Below are positions 5,956 to 13,753 of a stretch of 26,854 nucleotides of DNA, piece by piece (the stretch's first letter is position 1; the number at the start of each line of letters is the position of its first letter). The notes beneath the pieces were generated by a model, which had not been told where the DNA came from, did not search any database, and saw nothing but the letters and a program-made list of their open reading frames with translations. A program made the position numbers and the translations under genes. The DNA comes from Kingella_B sp963529665 (GTDB taxonomy: Bacteria > Pseudomonadota > Gammaproteobacteria > Burkholderiales > Neisseriaceae): contig CAUSAG010000025.1 of NCBI GenBank assembly GCA_963529665.1, forward strand, positions 1 to 26,854. The letters run 5' to 3'.

Positions 5956-6250
5956 TCACACCAAGCCCAGCTTTTTCAAAAACCCCGCCAACTTCTCCGC
6001 AAACAACCGATACCCCGCCGCATTCGCGTGCACCGCATCCGACTTCAAATCCTTATCCCCCAAAATCTCCGCCCAAGCCCCCTGCAACAGCGGCACATCC
6101 AACTCATCCGCCAGCTCCGCATACAACGGATGCTCGCTCACCATCCCCAGCAGCGCCCCAGTCGTAAAATGCGGAATCGCCACCAACACCGCAGGCACAT
6201 CCGCCGCCCGAATCATTGCCACCATCTTGCGAATATTCTCCCGCGTGCCG
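5956..6250 (-). pseudogene. C-terminal remnant of a GDSL/SGNH (TesA-like) esterase
   Basis: The frame encodes about 97 residues that look like the second half of a TesA-type arylesterase: NIRKMVAMIRAADVPAVLVA, then a PLLQGAW stretch, and SDAVHANAAGYRLFAEKLA carrying the conserved D-x-x-H catalytic pair. The N-terminal half with the GDS nucleophile motif, about 100 residues in the family, is missing. The homologous part ends at a DUS hairpin (6251-6290), and the only Met start lies inside that hairpin, encoding the DUS-derived FRLP. I read this as a gene whose 5' half was lost, with the break at an uptake-sequence pair next to proQ. Expression of a functional esterase is very unlikely. Confidence 0.75.
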
Positions 6251-6290
6251 TTTTCAGGCTGCCTCTGATACACCAAAGGCAGCCTGAAAA
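6251..6290 (-). terminator. DUS-pair terminator of proQ
   Basis: The arms 6251-6264 (TTTTCAGGCTGCCT) and 6277-6290 (AGGCAGCCTGAAAA) pair perfectly over 14 nt with a 12-nt loop. The hairpin begins directly after the proQ stop codon (6291-6293). Confidence 0.7.
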
Positions 6291-6767
6291 TCATGATTCA
6301 GTCGTTTGTGCCACTTCCTGCGCAGGCTCTGCCGCCGTTTCTTCCGTAGCGCCCTGCTCCGCAGCCAGTTTCGCCGCCTTAGCAGCCGTCGCTTCCGCAA
6401 TGCGCGCATCCTGCTTTTCAATCGCCTCCTTAATATTCGGCTGCGACAGCGCATATTGCTGCTCTTCTGCGCTCACTTCCCCCTGAAAACGATTGTTCAA
6501 ATTAAACCGCTTGCCACCGCGCGCCACCGCTTTCAAATATTTCGGACGGCGGCAATGGTTAGACAACACCCGATGAATCAGCGCCGCATCAAACTGCGGC
6601 AACGCCTCCACCAAATCCTTCTCAATGCCAATCGCCAACGGCTTAAACCGCTTAAACACGTCATATTTGCTATACAAATACTCCGCAACCATATCCGTTT
6701 GCTTTTTCTTGCTCATCGTTTGCACAGCCGATTTCAATGCCGCGCCCAAAGCCGTTTCTTGTGTCAT
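6291..6767 (-). CDS. proQ: ProQ/FinO-domain RNA chaperone
   Basis: ProQ binds structured RNAs and 3' ends of transcripts and acts in post-transcriptional regulation. The 158 residues are mostly a FinO/ProQ domain (about residues 10-100): MTQETALGAALKSAVQTMSK, KYDVFKRFKPLAIGIEKDL, and the RNA-binding signature NHCRRPKYLKAVARGGKRFN. The N-terminal sequence is close to that of the minimal Neisseria meningitidis ProQ. The tail (about 105-158) is rich in Ala, Glu and Gln and is likely disordered. The ATG at 6767 has GGAA about 8 nt upstream. It ends directly at a DUS hairpin. It lies downstream of aroB in the same direction but is probably separately transcribed, given a likely terminator at 6786-6812. 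Confidence 0.95.
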   Translation of the reverse strand: MTQETALGAALKSAVQTMSKKKQTDMVAEYLYSKYDVFKRFKPLAIGIEKDLVEALPQFDAALIHRVLSNHCRRPKYLKAVARGGKRFNLNNRFQGEVSAEEQQYALSQPNIKEAIEKQDARIAEATAAKAAKLAAEQGATEETAAEPAQEVAQTTES

Positions 6768-6785
6768 AGTCGTATTCCAAAAAAT

Positions 6786-6812
6786 AAAAACCGCGCAGCG
6801 CAGGCTTTTTTG
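6786..6812 (-). terminator. Possible aroB terminator
   Basis: AAAAACC, a GC-rich GCGCAGCGC core and GGCTTTTTT make an imperfect inverted repeat with T-rich ends on both strands, between aroB (stop at 6886) and proQ (start at 6767). The stem has bulges, so strength is uncertain. Confidence 0.35.
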
Positions 6813-6885
6813 CCATGTTCACCACGCCCACTCATTTCAGGCTGCCGTTTACGCAACAAACAACCCATCTTGCTAACAAAATTGA

Positions 6886-7977
6886 TTACAAAACAAAAGA
6901 TTGCAACGCATCGCGCAAAATCTGTATATCATCAACAGGCGTTAAAACCGCCTGCCCCAGCGCCGCCAAAGTAACAAACCTCAGCGTGCCATCATCCACC
7001 TTCTTATCATGCCGCATATGCGCCAGCCAGCGCTCAAACGCAAAAGCAGGCGGCGCATCAGGCAACTTCGCCAGCCGCATCATCGCCCGAACCCGCGCCG
7101 TATCTTCCGTTTTCAGGCTGCCTAAACGCTCCGAAAGCACACACGCCAACACGCAGCCTGCTGCCACCGCCTCGCCATGCAACCAAGTGCCATAGCCCAT
7201 CTCCGCCTCAATCGCGTGCCCAAATGTATGCCCCAAATTCAGCAGCGCGCGCACCCCCTGCTCCGTTTCATCCTGCGCCACAATCGCCGCCTTCATCTGG
7301 CAACAATGCAACACCGCCTGCGCCAGCAAAGCCTTATCGCGCCCCATCAACGCCGCCATATTCGCTTCCAACCATCGCAAAAAATCCGCATCGCCCAACA
7401 GCGCATACTTAATCACTTCCGCCATCCCCGCCGATAGCTCGCGCTCAGGCAGCGTATCCAGCGTATCCAAATCCGCAAACACCGCCTGCGGCTGATAAAA
7501 CGCCCCAATCATATTCTTGCCCAACGGATGATTGATCGCCGTTTTTCCCCCCACCGAAGAATCCACTTGGCTCAACAACGTAGTCGGCACCTGCACAAAC
7601 GGAATGCCACGCTGATAAGTCGCCGCCGCAAAGCCCGCCATATCGCCAATCACACCACCGCCCAGCGCGATAATCGTGGTCTTACGATCCGCATGATGGC
7701 GCAGCAAACCATCGTAAATCAAATTCAGCGCATCATGATTTTTGTGCTGCTCGCCATCGGGCAACACAATCGCCACCGCATCCACCCCATTATCTTGCAA
7801 CACCTTTTGCAGCTTTGCCAAATAAAGCGGCGCAACCACATCATTGGTAACAATCGCCACCTTCTTGCCAATATGCGCTTTAAGCAACGCAAAATCAGCA
7901 AAAATGCCGCTGCCAATATAAATCGGATAACGATGCGATGGCGTATCCACCATCAAATTATGCAAGACTTCTTTCAT
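6886..7977 (-). CDS. aroB: 3-dehydroquinate synthase
   Basis: AroB converts DAHP to 3-dehydroquinate, the second step of the shikimate pathway, with NAD+ and a divalent metal. The 363 residues contain DGEQHKN, the dinucleotide-binding GGGVIGDMAGFAAATYQRG, the substrate loop VDSSVGGKTAIN, and the metal ligands Glu in AEVIKYALL, His in NLGHTFGHAIE and His in WLHGEAVAAG. A GTG at 7989 opens the same frame, but the ATG at 7977 gives the length expected from Neisseria AroB, so I start there; the ATG at 7953 is also possible. The start overlaps the end of aroK by 20 nt, indicating translational coupling. A DUS at 7112-7123 encodes GSLK in SERLGSLKTED. It is the last exact DUS before the long DUS-free stretch. 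Confidence 0.96.
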   Translation of the reverse strand: MKEVLHNLMVDTPSHRYPIYIGSGIFADFALLKAHIGKKVAIVTNDVVAPLYLAKLQKVLQDNGVDAVAIVLPDGEQHKNHDALNLIYDGLLRHHADRKTTIIALGGGVIGDMAGFAAATYQRGIPFVQVPTTLLSQVDSSVGGKTAINHPLGKNMIGAFYQPQAVFADLDTLDTLPERELSAGMAEVIKYALLGDADFLRWLEANMAALMGRDKALLAQAVLHCCQMKAAIVAQDETEQGVRALLNLGHTFGHAIEAEMGYGTWLHGEAVAAGCVLACVLSERLGSLKTEDTARVRAMMRLAKLPDAPPAFAFERWLAHMRHDKKVDDGTLRFVTLAALGQAVLTPVDDIQILRDALQSFVL

Positions 7978-8494
7978 ATTCCGCCGCACACTTCAAAATC
8001 TGCTCAAACGTGGTTTGACAATCATCCACCCCCACCTCAATCACAATATGCGCCGTTTGCCGATAAATCGCATCCCGCAGCCGATACAAATCCCGAAATT
8101 TCGCCAGCGCATCTTGCACTTGCAACAACGGACGGTTCTTATCCTTGCCCACCCGCTCAAACAGCGTTTCAGGCTGCACATGCAAATAAACCACCAAACC
8201 GCGCCCCCGCAAATAATCCCGATTCTGCTCCCGCAAGATCGCCCCACCGCCCGTTGCCAACACAATATTTGGCAACGCCGTTAATTCGTTGATGATATTG
8301 CTTTCCCGATGACGAAAACCATCCTCCCCCTCCATTTCAAAAATGGTTGGAATATTGACACCCGTGCGCTCACAAATCACCTGATCGCTATCAAAAAAAG
8401 AGCGATTCAAATGTCGCGCCAGCCGTTTGCCTTGCGTGGTTTTCCCCGCCCCCATCAAACCCACCAAAAATAAATTGCCTGCTATATAGTCCAT
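7958..8494 (-). CDS. aroK: Shikimate kinase
   Basis: AroK phosphorylates shikimate with ATP. The 178 residues show the P-loop GLMGAGKTTQGKRLA, the shikimate-binding DSD in FFDSDQVI, the conserved GFRHRE, the GGGAI loop, and the lid region KNRPLL. The ATG at 8494 is preferred over an in-frame TTG at 8503. Shine-Dalgarno pairing is poor, so translation may depend on the upstream pilQ message, whose stop is 52 nt away. A degenerate DUS (about 8168-8179) encodes QPE in VQPETLF. The pilQ-aroK-aroB order is the conserved Neisseria arrangement and parallels the enterobacterial hofMNOPQ-aroK-aroB locus. Confidence 0.96.
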   Translation of the reverse strand: MDYIAGNLFLVGLMGAGKTTQGKRLARHLNRSFFDSDQVICERTGVNIPTIFEMEGEDGFRHRESNIINELTALPNIVLATGGGAILREQNRDYLRGRGLVVYLHVQPETLFERVGKDKNRPLLQVQDALAKFRDLYRLRDAIYRQTAHIVIEVGVDDCQTTFEQILKCAAEYERSLA

Positions 8495-8546
8495 AGCAGG
8501 CAATTTTAACTTAAATTTGCATAATATGCAGATTTTTTACATCATA

Positions 8547-10646
8547 TTAGTAGCGCATTACGCTGGTTTCGCTACCCATAATGCGTGGTGTAATAAAGAA
8601 CAGCAATTCATTGCGGCTATTGTTACGCGAACGGCTCTTGAACAAATTACCCAACACAGGCAAGTCACCCAACACAGGCACTTTTTTCACGTTATTTTGA
8701 ATCACTTCTTGATATACACCGCCCACAACTAAAGTGCCACCATCTTCAATCATCGCTTGTGTTTTCACAGATTGAGTGCGGATGCTTGGCTCGCCTTCTG
8801 AGCTTTGGTAAGTGTTATCAGGCGTATCTTTGTTAATGGTAACATCCATGATAATTTTGTTATCAGGCGTAATGCGTGGCAACACTTTCAAGCTCATCAC
8901 CGCATCTTTAAACGAAGTTGTGGTGCTGCCATCGCTATCGCGCGTGGTGTAAGGCACTTGATAACCTTGTTTGATTTCAGCTTCTTGGCGGTCTTGTGTT
9001 AAAACGCGAGGTGTAGAAATGGTTTTGCTGCGACCTTCAGCTTCGGAAGCGGAAAGTTCTAAGCCAAGTGTAACAGAGCTAAATGATCTTACAACCGCAA
9101 TCGAGCCAATAGCAGATGCAACGGGAACATTGATATTAGGTGCAAACGAAACCCCACCACTACCATTTCTAACACCACGAGAATTTCGTTCAGTAGCCAG
9201 CCCCCAATTATTAGCCCACGAAGTGCTACCAGCGCGAACACCACCAAATTTCACACCCAATTCACGAGATAATGTATCCGATGCTTCTACAATCCGTGCT
9301 TCCACCATCACTTGACGCGCAGGCACATCCAGCTCTTCAATCAACGCATTAAATTTTTGGATCACAGATTGCACATCATTGATGATCAATGTGTTGGTTG
9401 CGGGATCAATCAATGCACTACCGCGAGAAGTCAAGATGCTGTTATTGGAACTGCCTGATGAGCTTCCTGAATCAGTAATACGAAGAATTTTCTTAAATTC
9501 TTCAACGTTTTTATATTTCAATTGAAAACTTTGAGAAAACAGCGGACCCAAATCATCCAATTCTTTGCGCGCAGTCAATTCTGCTTTATCGCGTGCCAAC
9601 ATTTCAGCACGAGGCGCAACATTGATGATATTGCCCACACGGCGTGAATCCAATTCACGTGCATCCAAAATCAAATCCAGCGCTTGATCCCAAGGCACAT
9701 CTTTCAATGAAAGCGTCATTTTGCCTTGAACGCTGTCGCTAGCCACAATGTTCATGCCTGATTCTGTTGCCAAAATTTGCAAAACAGTTCGCACATCAAC
9801 ATTTTGAAAATCAAGAGAGATGCGTTTGCCTGTGAATTTTTGTTTGGTTTTGCCCGCACCAACGCCCAATGAAGTAACATTTTTGGTGGGTGTAATTTGA
9901 ATGCTTTGGCGACCATTTTTACCTGTGATGGTGTGTTTCCATGTGCCTTGGTTGCGCAAAGTGATTTGCGTATCATTGCCTACTCGGCGCACGCTAATAG
10001 TGCGAACAGGCGTAGAAAAATCTGTTACGTCTAGATTGCGTTGTGCTTGCGTTGGCAATGGATAGTTTTTCAACGTAATAACCAAGCGATCGCTTTGTGA
10101 GCGAACTTGCGGCTCACCCGTAAAGTTTGATACAAATTCAACCACGCCAGAGTTGTTACCACCTTTGTGGAAATCAATATTGAAAGGTGTAGCAGAATAA
10201 GCACCTTGTGCTTGCGCAGCAGTTCTTGCAACAGGAGTAGCGCTTACTGGCGCAGAGTTAGATGAGCTCGCCTCGCTCAATTGAACCCAAACTTCATTGC
10301 CTTTAACTTGAACATTGTATTGACCTTCTTGCCCCAATCCCAACAATACACGAGTGTTGCCTTCACCCTCGGCGGTTACGATTTGGTTAAGCAAGCTGTC
10401 GTTAAAGGTTAAAGTAGGTTGTTTTACTTTCAGATCTGTATTTGCAAAATCTAATGTAATACGAGCAGGAGACGAAGTGATAAAACCTGTTGGCTCCACT
10501 GCATCTTTATTGAATTTAAACTTAATAACGCGCTGTTTATTAGGCAAAACAGATACTTTAATATCGGTAATGCTGCCAGCATAAGCAACTTGCGCGAGCA
10601 AGCCTGCTACAAGTGCCGATAAAACTTTTACTGAATTCTTTTTCAT
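8547..10646 (-). CDS. pilQ: Type IV pilus outer-membrane secretin PilQ
   Basis: PilQ forms the outer-membrane channel through which type IV pili are extruded and transforming DNA enters. The 699-residue protein has a signal peptide (cleavage near AYAG, residue 23), two AMIN domains (about 25-125 and 155-253) that bind peptidoglycan, a secretin/TonB N-terminal (STN) domain (about 275-345), an N1 domain (about 375-445) and the secretin barrel domain (about 445-690) with the signature VPVLGDLPVLGNLF (656-669). The linker between AMIN domains (125-152) is short and Ser/Ala/Thr-rich; the Lys/Gln/Pro-rich small basic repeats known from meningococcal PilQ are absent, which accounts for some of the shorter length. 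GAGG lies about 9 nt before the ATG. Codon use is AT-rich relative to most of the window and there is no DUS. Confidence 0.97.
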   Translation of the reverse strand: MKKNSVKVLSALVAGLLAQVAYAGSITDIKVSVLPNKQRVIKFKFNKDAVEPTGFITSSPARITLDFANTDLKVKQPTLTFNDSLLNQIVTAEGEGNTRVLLGLGQEGQYNVQVKGNEVWVQLSEASSSNSAPVSATPVARTAAQAQGAYSATPFNIDFHKGGNNSGVVEFVSNFTGEPQVRSQSDRLVITLKNYPLPTQAQRNLDVTDFSTPVRTISVRRVGNDTQITLRNQGTWKHTITGKNGRQSIQITPTKNVTSLGVGAGKTKQKFTGKRISLDFQNVDVRTVLQILATESGMNIVASDSVQGKMTLSLKDVPWDQALDLILDARELDSRRVGNIINVAPRAEMLARDKAELTARKELDDLGPLFSQSFQLKYKNVEEFKKILRITDSGSSSGSSNNSILTSRGSALIDPATNTLIINDVQSVIQKFNALIEELDVPARQVMVEARIVEASDTLSRELGVKFGGVRAGSTSWANNWGLATERNSRGVRNGSGGVSFAPNINVPVASAIGSIAVVRSFSSVTLGLELSASEAEGRSKTISTPRVLTQDRQEAEIKQGYQVPYTTRDSDGSTTTSFKDAVMSLKVLPRITPDNKIIMDVTINKDTPDNTYQSSEGEPSIRTQSVKTQAMIEDGGTLVVGGVYQEVIQNNVKKVPVLGDLPVLGNLFKSRSRNNSRNELLFFITPRIMGSETSVMRY

Positions 10647-10680
10647 AATTTAAGCCTCTTAAAGATTACAATCTGATGAT

Positions 10681-11199
10681 TTATTTACCTGAATTACCAG
10701 AATCATTTAAAAATATTTCTGTTTCCCTATTCGCCCAATTACCTGATGCATCCTCAACCACTTCTACAACTTTAATTTCATCAGGAGTAATCCGAACAAT
10801 CCGACCAAAGTTTTGTCCAACATGATTACCAACATTAACTGTATAAACATGCCCCTCAACTTCAATCATTGCAGATAATGCTTTACCAGTACCAATAGAA
10901 CCCACATAGTTTAGATTTTCCAAGCTATAGTTTTCTAGCAATTCTTTAGGTCTATTTAAATCAGGGATTTGCGAATTTTGATACGCTGCGCGCAATCTTT
11001 GTGCACTAAACGCATTTGGACCCGATACTTCTGGCGGGAAGTATGCAACCGGCTCTAATTTAGCAGGCTCTTCAACAGGACGCACCTTGTTTTTCGCCTC
11101 CATTTTTTTCTGGTTCATCCATTCTTGCAAATTTCCACCCTCTTCTGAACAAGCAGATAGCAAAATAATAGATGATAATAATAAAAGTTTTGCTTTCAT
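10681..11199 (-). CDS. pilP: Type IV pilus lipoprotein PilP
   Basis: PilP is an inner-membrane lipoprotein linking the PilN/PilO heterodimer to PilQ. The 172 residues start with a lipoprotein signal, MKAKLLLLSSIILLSAC, whose lipobox LSAC gives the acylated Cys at residue 17 of this start. A disordered linker rich in Lys, Glu and Pro follows. The C-terminal beta domain (about residue 85 on) contains YVGSIGTGKALSAMIEVEG and VGQNFGRIVRITPDEIKVVE, the region known to contact PilQ. An ATG at 11205 is in frame, but AGGAA directly precedes it, which is the right spacing (6 nt) for the ATG at 11199. The 5' strand is strikingly AT-rich: the row 10681-10740 has 17 G+C of 60. Confidence 0.95.
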   Translation of the reverse strand: MKAKLLLLSSIILLSACSEEGGNLQEWMNQKKMEAKNKVRPVEEPAKLEPVAYFPPEVSGPNAFSAQRLRAAYQNSQIPDLNRPKELLENYSLENLNYVGSIGTGKALSAMIEVEGHVYTVNVGNHVGQNFGRIVRITPDEIKVVEVVEDASGNWANRETEIFLNDSGNSGK

Positions 11200-11225
11200 T
11201 GTCATTTCCTATTCTTACACATTCA

Positions 11226-11852
11226 TTATTCTGCTTGACTAGCAGCAGAAGCAGCTTTTGCTTCTTTGGAAAGATCCATGGCTTTATATGTATTAGCAGT
11301 CGCTGAAAGCGTTAGCTTACTACCATCATCTTTTGCAGATTTATTCGTGCTTGAAAGATTAATATTAGCCAATGTAACAATACGAGACATTTTGCCAACA
11401 TCACGAATAAACTGAGAAAGTTGCTCATAGCTACCAGAAACCGCAATAGCAATTGGCAAACGCTCAATAGGTTTTTCTGCTACTGGATCACCAGGTGTTA
11501 CATTGGTCATGGTTAGATTATTTTTAGCAGCTGCTTGGTGCAATTCTTGAATAAGCGTTGGAATTTCAGCTGATGTAGGCAATTGCTTTAACAATACATC
11601 CAAAGATGCCTCAATAAGCTCCAACTCTTTTTTTAGATTATCTAAGCTAGCAGCCTGAACACTCTTGGTTTCAAACTCTTCTTTAAGCTTAACTTCTTCT
11701 GCTTGTTTTTCTTTGTATTCATCCCATTGACCTTGGAACAACACAAAATAACCAGCAACCACAATCACAGCAGCGACGGCTGCTGCCAATAGAAATTGCA
11801 CCGCTTTACTTTGCAAATGGAGCTTATCCCATTGAATTTCATTTAAATTCAT
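11226..11852 (-). CDS. pilO: Type IV pilus alignment protein PilO
   Basis: PilO pairs with PilN in the inner-membrane alignment complex. The 208-residue bitopic protein has a short cytoplasmic N-terminus (MNLNEIQWDKLHLQSKAVQF), one transmembrane helix (about 21-42, LLAAAVAAVIVVAGYFVLFQ), a periplasmic coiled coil rich in Lys/Glu (about 48-95) and a C-terminal ferredoxin-like domain with LPIAIAVSGSYEQLSQFIRD. The tail is Ala/Ser-rich. The GTG at 11861 overlaps the AAGGTG ribosome-binding site, so the ATG at 11852 is taken as the start. It follows pilN by 10 nt. One partial DUS (GCAGCCTGAA near 11650) encodes part of the coiled coil. Confidence 0.95.
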   Translation of the reverse strand: MNLNEIQWDKLHLQSKAVQFLLAAAVAAVIVVAGYFVLFQGQWDEYKEKQAEEVKLKEEFETKSVQAASLDNLKKELELIEASLDVLLKQLPTSAEIPTLIQELHQAAAKNNLTMTNVTPGDPVAEKPIERLPIAIAVSGSYEQLSQFIRDVGKMSRIVTLANINLSSTNKSAKDDGSKLTLSATANTYKAMDLSKEAKAASAASQAE

Positions 11853-11862
11853 TCTAATCACC

Positions 11863-12504
11863 TTATTCTGTTGTTGATGCCGCAGAAGCTGATGCGGATG
11901 TTGCCGTTGACTTAGCAGATACGGAGGATTGCGCTGTTGTTATTTTTTTCTGTTCTAACAAATTCGCAGTAATCTTAAATTCTTGCCCGTTATCCGTTTT
12001 GTTGATGCTATCTAATTTAGGCGTATCAAACACACCAGTACTTGGTAATGCAGTCATAAACATAGCAACTTTATTATCGCTAATTGCTTTACCTACCAAG
12101 GTGTAAGTATTACTGATTGATGCATTATTGCCGCCAATATTTTGAATGCTTGTTAAATAAGCACCTTCTGGAACAAGTTGATTGACTGTATCAACGATTC
12201 GCGCACCTTCAAATCGTTTATTATCTAACTCTTCAACTTTTTGCTTACGCTCCAAGAAACTTTGTTTTTGCGCTTGCAAGTCTTTAACTTTTACAATTTG
12301 CGCATCAAGCTCTTTGATACCACCATGCAACTCTTCGTTTCTACCTTCTTGGTTTGAGATTAAAGCTGCCAATGCACCCCAAATTAAGAATGCCGCAACA
12401 CCACCTGCTATCACGCCAAGAGCCATAACCAGCTGAAATTGTTTCTTTTGCTTTTGCTCTAATATCTCGCGATATGGCAATAAGTTAATTTTAATTAAGT
12501 TCAT
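11863..12504 (-). CDS. pilN: Type IV pilus alignment protein PilN
   Basis: PilN bridges cytoplasmic PilM and periplasmic PilO. The 213-residue product begins with MNLIKINLLPYREILEQKQK, carrying the conserved INLLPYRE motif that docks into PilM. A transmembrane helix (about 26-48), a coiled coil (about 55-95, IKELDAQIVKVKDLQAQKQS onward) and a periplasmic ferredoxin-like domain follow. The C-terminal 25 residues are almost entirely Ser, Thr, Ala and Lys and probably disordered. The ATG at 12504 is one base after the pilM stop (TAA-A-ATG), so translation is likely coupled. Confidence 0.96.
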   Translation of the reverse strand: MNLIKINLLPYREILEQKQKKQFQLVMALGVIAGGVAAFLIWGALAALISNQEGRNEELHGGIKELDAQIVKVKDLQAQKQSFLERKQKVEELDNKRFEGARIVDTVNQLVPEGAYLTSIQNIGGNNASISNTYTLVGKAISDNKVAMFMTALPSTGVFDTPKLDSINKTDNGQEFKITANLLEQKKITTAQSSVSAKSTATSASASAASTTE

Positions 12505-12505
12505 T

Positions 12506-13609
12506 TTATACTAACCCCCTCAAAGCTAAACCGAATGCTGTTGTTAATGATGCTGCGTCTTTTTCAAATCGTGCGCCATCACCTTTTAGCTTATTGTTTG
12601 CAAAAGAAGCTGGATTTAATTGCTCTGTTGCAATATTTGTTTGCGCATACACAACTTCGGAAATACCTGGCGCTGCACAACCGCTGCCGCTAATGTAAAT
12701 ATGTTTAACATTAGACATACTATCCATATTTTGCGTTGCATAGAAGAACTGCATCACACGTTGAACTTCTTGAGCAATTTGTGCGTTAAAGCCATCTACC
12801 ACCATTGCTTTATAATCGTCAGGACGCTTCATTTCGCCTGTAATCATTGCCAAGGCTTCGCCCTCGGTTACTTGATAAGCGCGTTGCACAGATTGAACCA
12901 ATTGTTCTAAACCGAAATTGCTTTCTTGTTTGTAAAGAATCTGTCCATTTTCTACGATAAGCGCTTTCAATACGGTATCACCAATATCAAACAACGCGAT
13001 GCGTTGACGACCAAAACTGTCGCCGTTTTGCATATCTGCATAAGCAAAAGCATTAGCAACTGCAAAAATATCCACATCAACATTAGTAGCTTTGATGCCT
13101 ACTTCATCCAGCAAATCTGTTGCGCGCTCAACCGCTTCTTTTTTGGCTGCAACCATTAGAACCGTTTGCTCGCCACCTGGATTGCCTGACAAAACTTGCC
13201 AGTCGTAATTCATTTCATCAAGAGAACCGATATTTGCTACTTCCAGCTCAACAAACTCTTGCAGTGTCATATTGCTGCCCTCTGGGATGAAGCGCAGATT
13301 CTCCTCAATAGTTACTGCGCTTGCTGGCAAAGCGATATTGGCGTATTTGCAATTTGTTTTCATTTTGCTGTAACACTGTTGCAAATGAGAGACAAGCTGG
13401 TCAAAATCTACGACTTCGCCACCTGAAACCACGTTTGCTGGCAGGGGAGTAATTGCATATTTTTCAAGCTGAACTTGACTTAATTGGCGACCAGATAGTT
13501 GCACCATACGAATATGGCTTGGGCTAATATCTACACCAATCACGCTACGCCCTGATGTGGCCATAGCTTTCTTATTACTAGTTTTTTTCTCAGTTTTCTT
13601 TGAGCGCAT
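12506..13609 (-). CDS. pilM: Type IV pilus actin-like ATP-binding protein PilM
   Basis: PilM is a cytoplasmic FtsA/actin-fold protein that binds the N-terminus of PilN and couples the pilus motor to the membrane complex. The 367 residues show the actin-fold nucleotide signatures: VIGVDISPSHIRMVQLS (about 23-39), ALFDIGDTVLKALIVENG (about 206-223) and IYISGSGCAAPGISEVV (about 305-321). An N-terminal Lys-rich extension (MRSKKTEKKTSNKKAMATSG) precedes the fold; the Met within it is an alternative start, but AAGGAC lies 8 nt before the ATG at 13609. It is the first gene of the minus-strand pil-aro operon and diverges from ponA. Confidence 0.96.
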   Translation of the reverse strand: MRSKKTEKKTSNKKAMATSGRSVIGVDISPSHIRMVQLSGRQLSQVQLEKYAITPLPANVVSGGEVVDFDQLVSHLQQCYSKMKTNCKYANIALPASAVTIEENLRFIPEGSNMTLQEFVELEVANIGSLDEMNYDWQVLSGNPGGEQTVLMVAAKKEAVERATDLLDEVGIKATNVDVDIFAVANAFAYADMQNGDSFGRQRIALFDIGDTVLKALIVENGQILYKQESNFGLEQLVQSVQRAYQVTEGEALAMITGEMKRPDDYKAMVVDGFNAQIAQEVQRVMQFFYATQNMDSMSNVKHIYISGSGCAAPGISEVVYAQTNIATEQLNPASFANNKLKGDGARFEKDAASLTTAFGLALRGLV

Positions 13610-13753
13610 GATTTTAAGTCCTTACCTAACGCATAAAACATTTATAATGTCATTTGTCGCTTTGGTTTTCATCCAATAACAAATTCATGCGATATTTTAC
13701 TTTATTTAAAAAAACACATGGCGATTTTGTGCATTATCGCTGCGAGAAATTTT
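13610..13753. promoter_or_regulatory. Divergent pilM/ponA promoter region
   Basis: This 144-nt AT-rich gap must contain promoters for both directions. TATAAT at 13643-13648 on + is a perfect -10 match, and its complement region reads TATAAA toward pilM, so the site could serve either strand. No matching -35 hexamer at 16-18 nt is convincing in either direction. No DUS is present. Confidence 0.4.

Noticed and set aside
8520..8546. Small hairpin with T-run (TGCATAATATGCA then TTTTTT) between pilQ and aroK
   Set aside because: The T-run follows the hairpin on the + strand, while the genes run on -, and the stem is only 5 bp. No support as a terminator for this operon.
13718..13753. Upstream extension of ponA from the ATG at 13718
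   Set aside because: It would add 12 residues (MAILCIIAARNF) not seen in Neisseria PonA; the ATG at 13754 has a purine-rich site and gives the conserved MIKK start.
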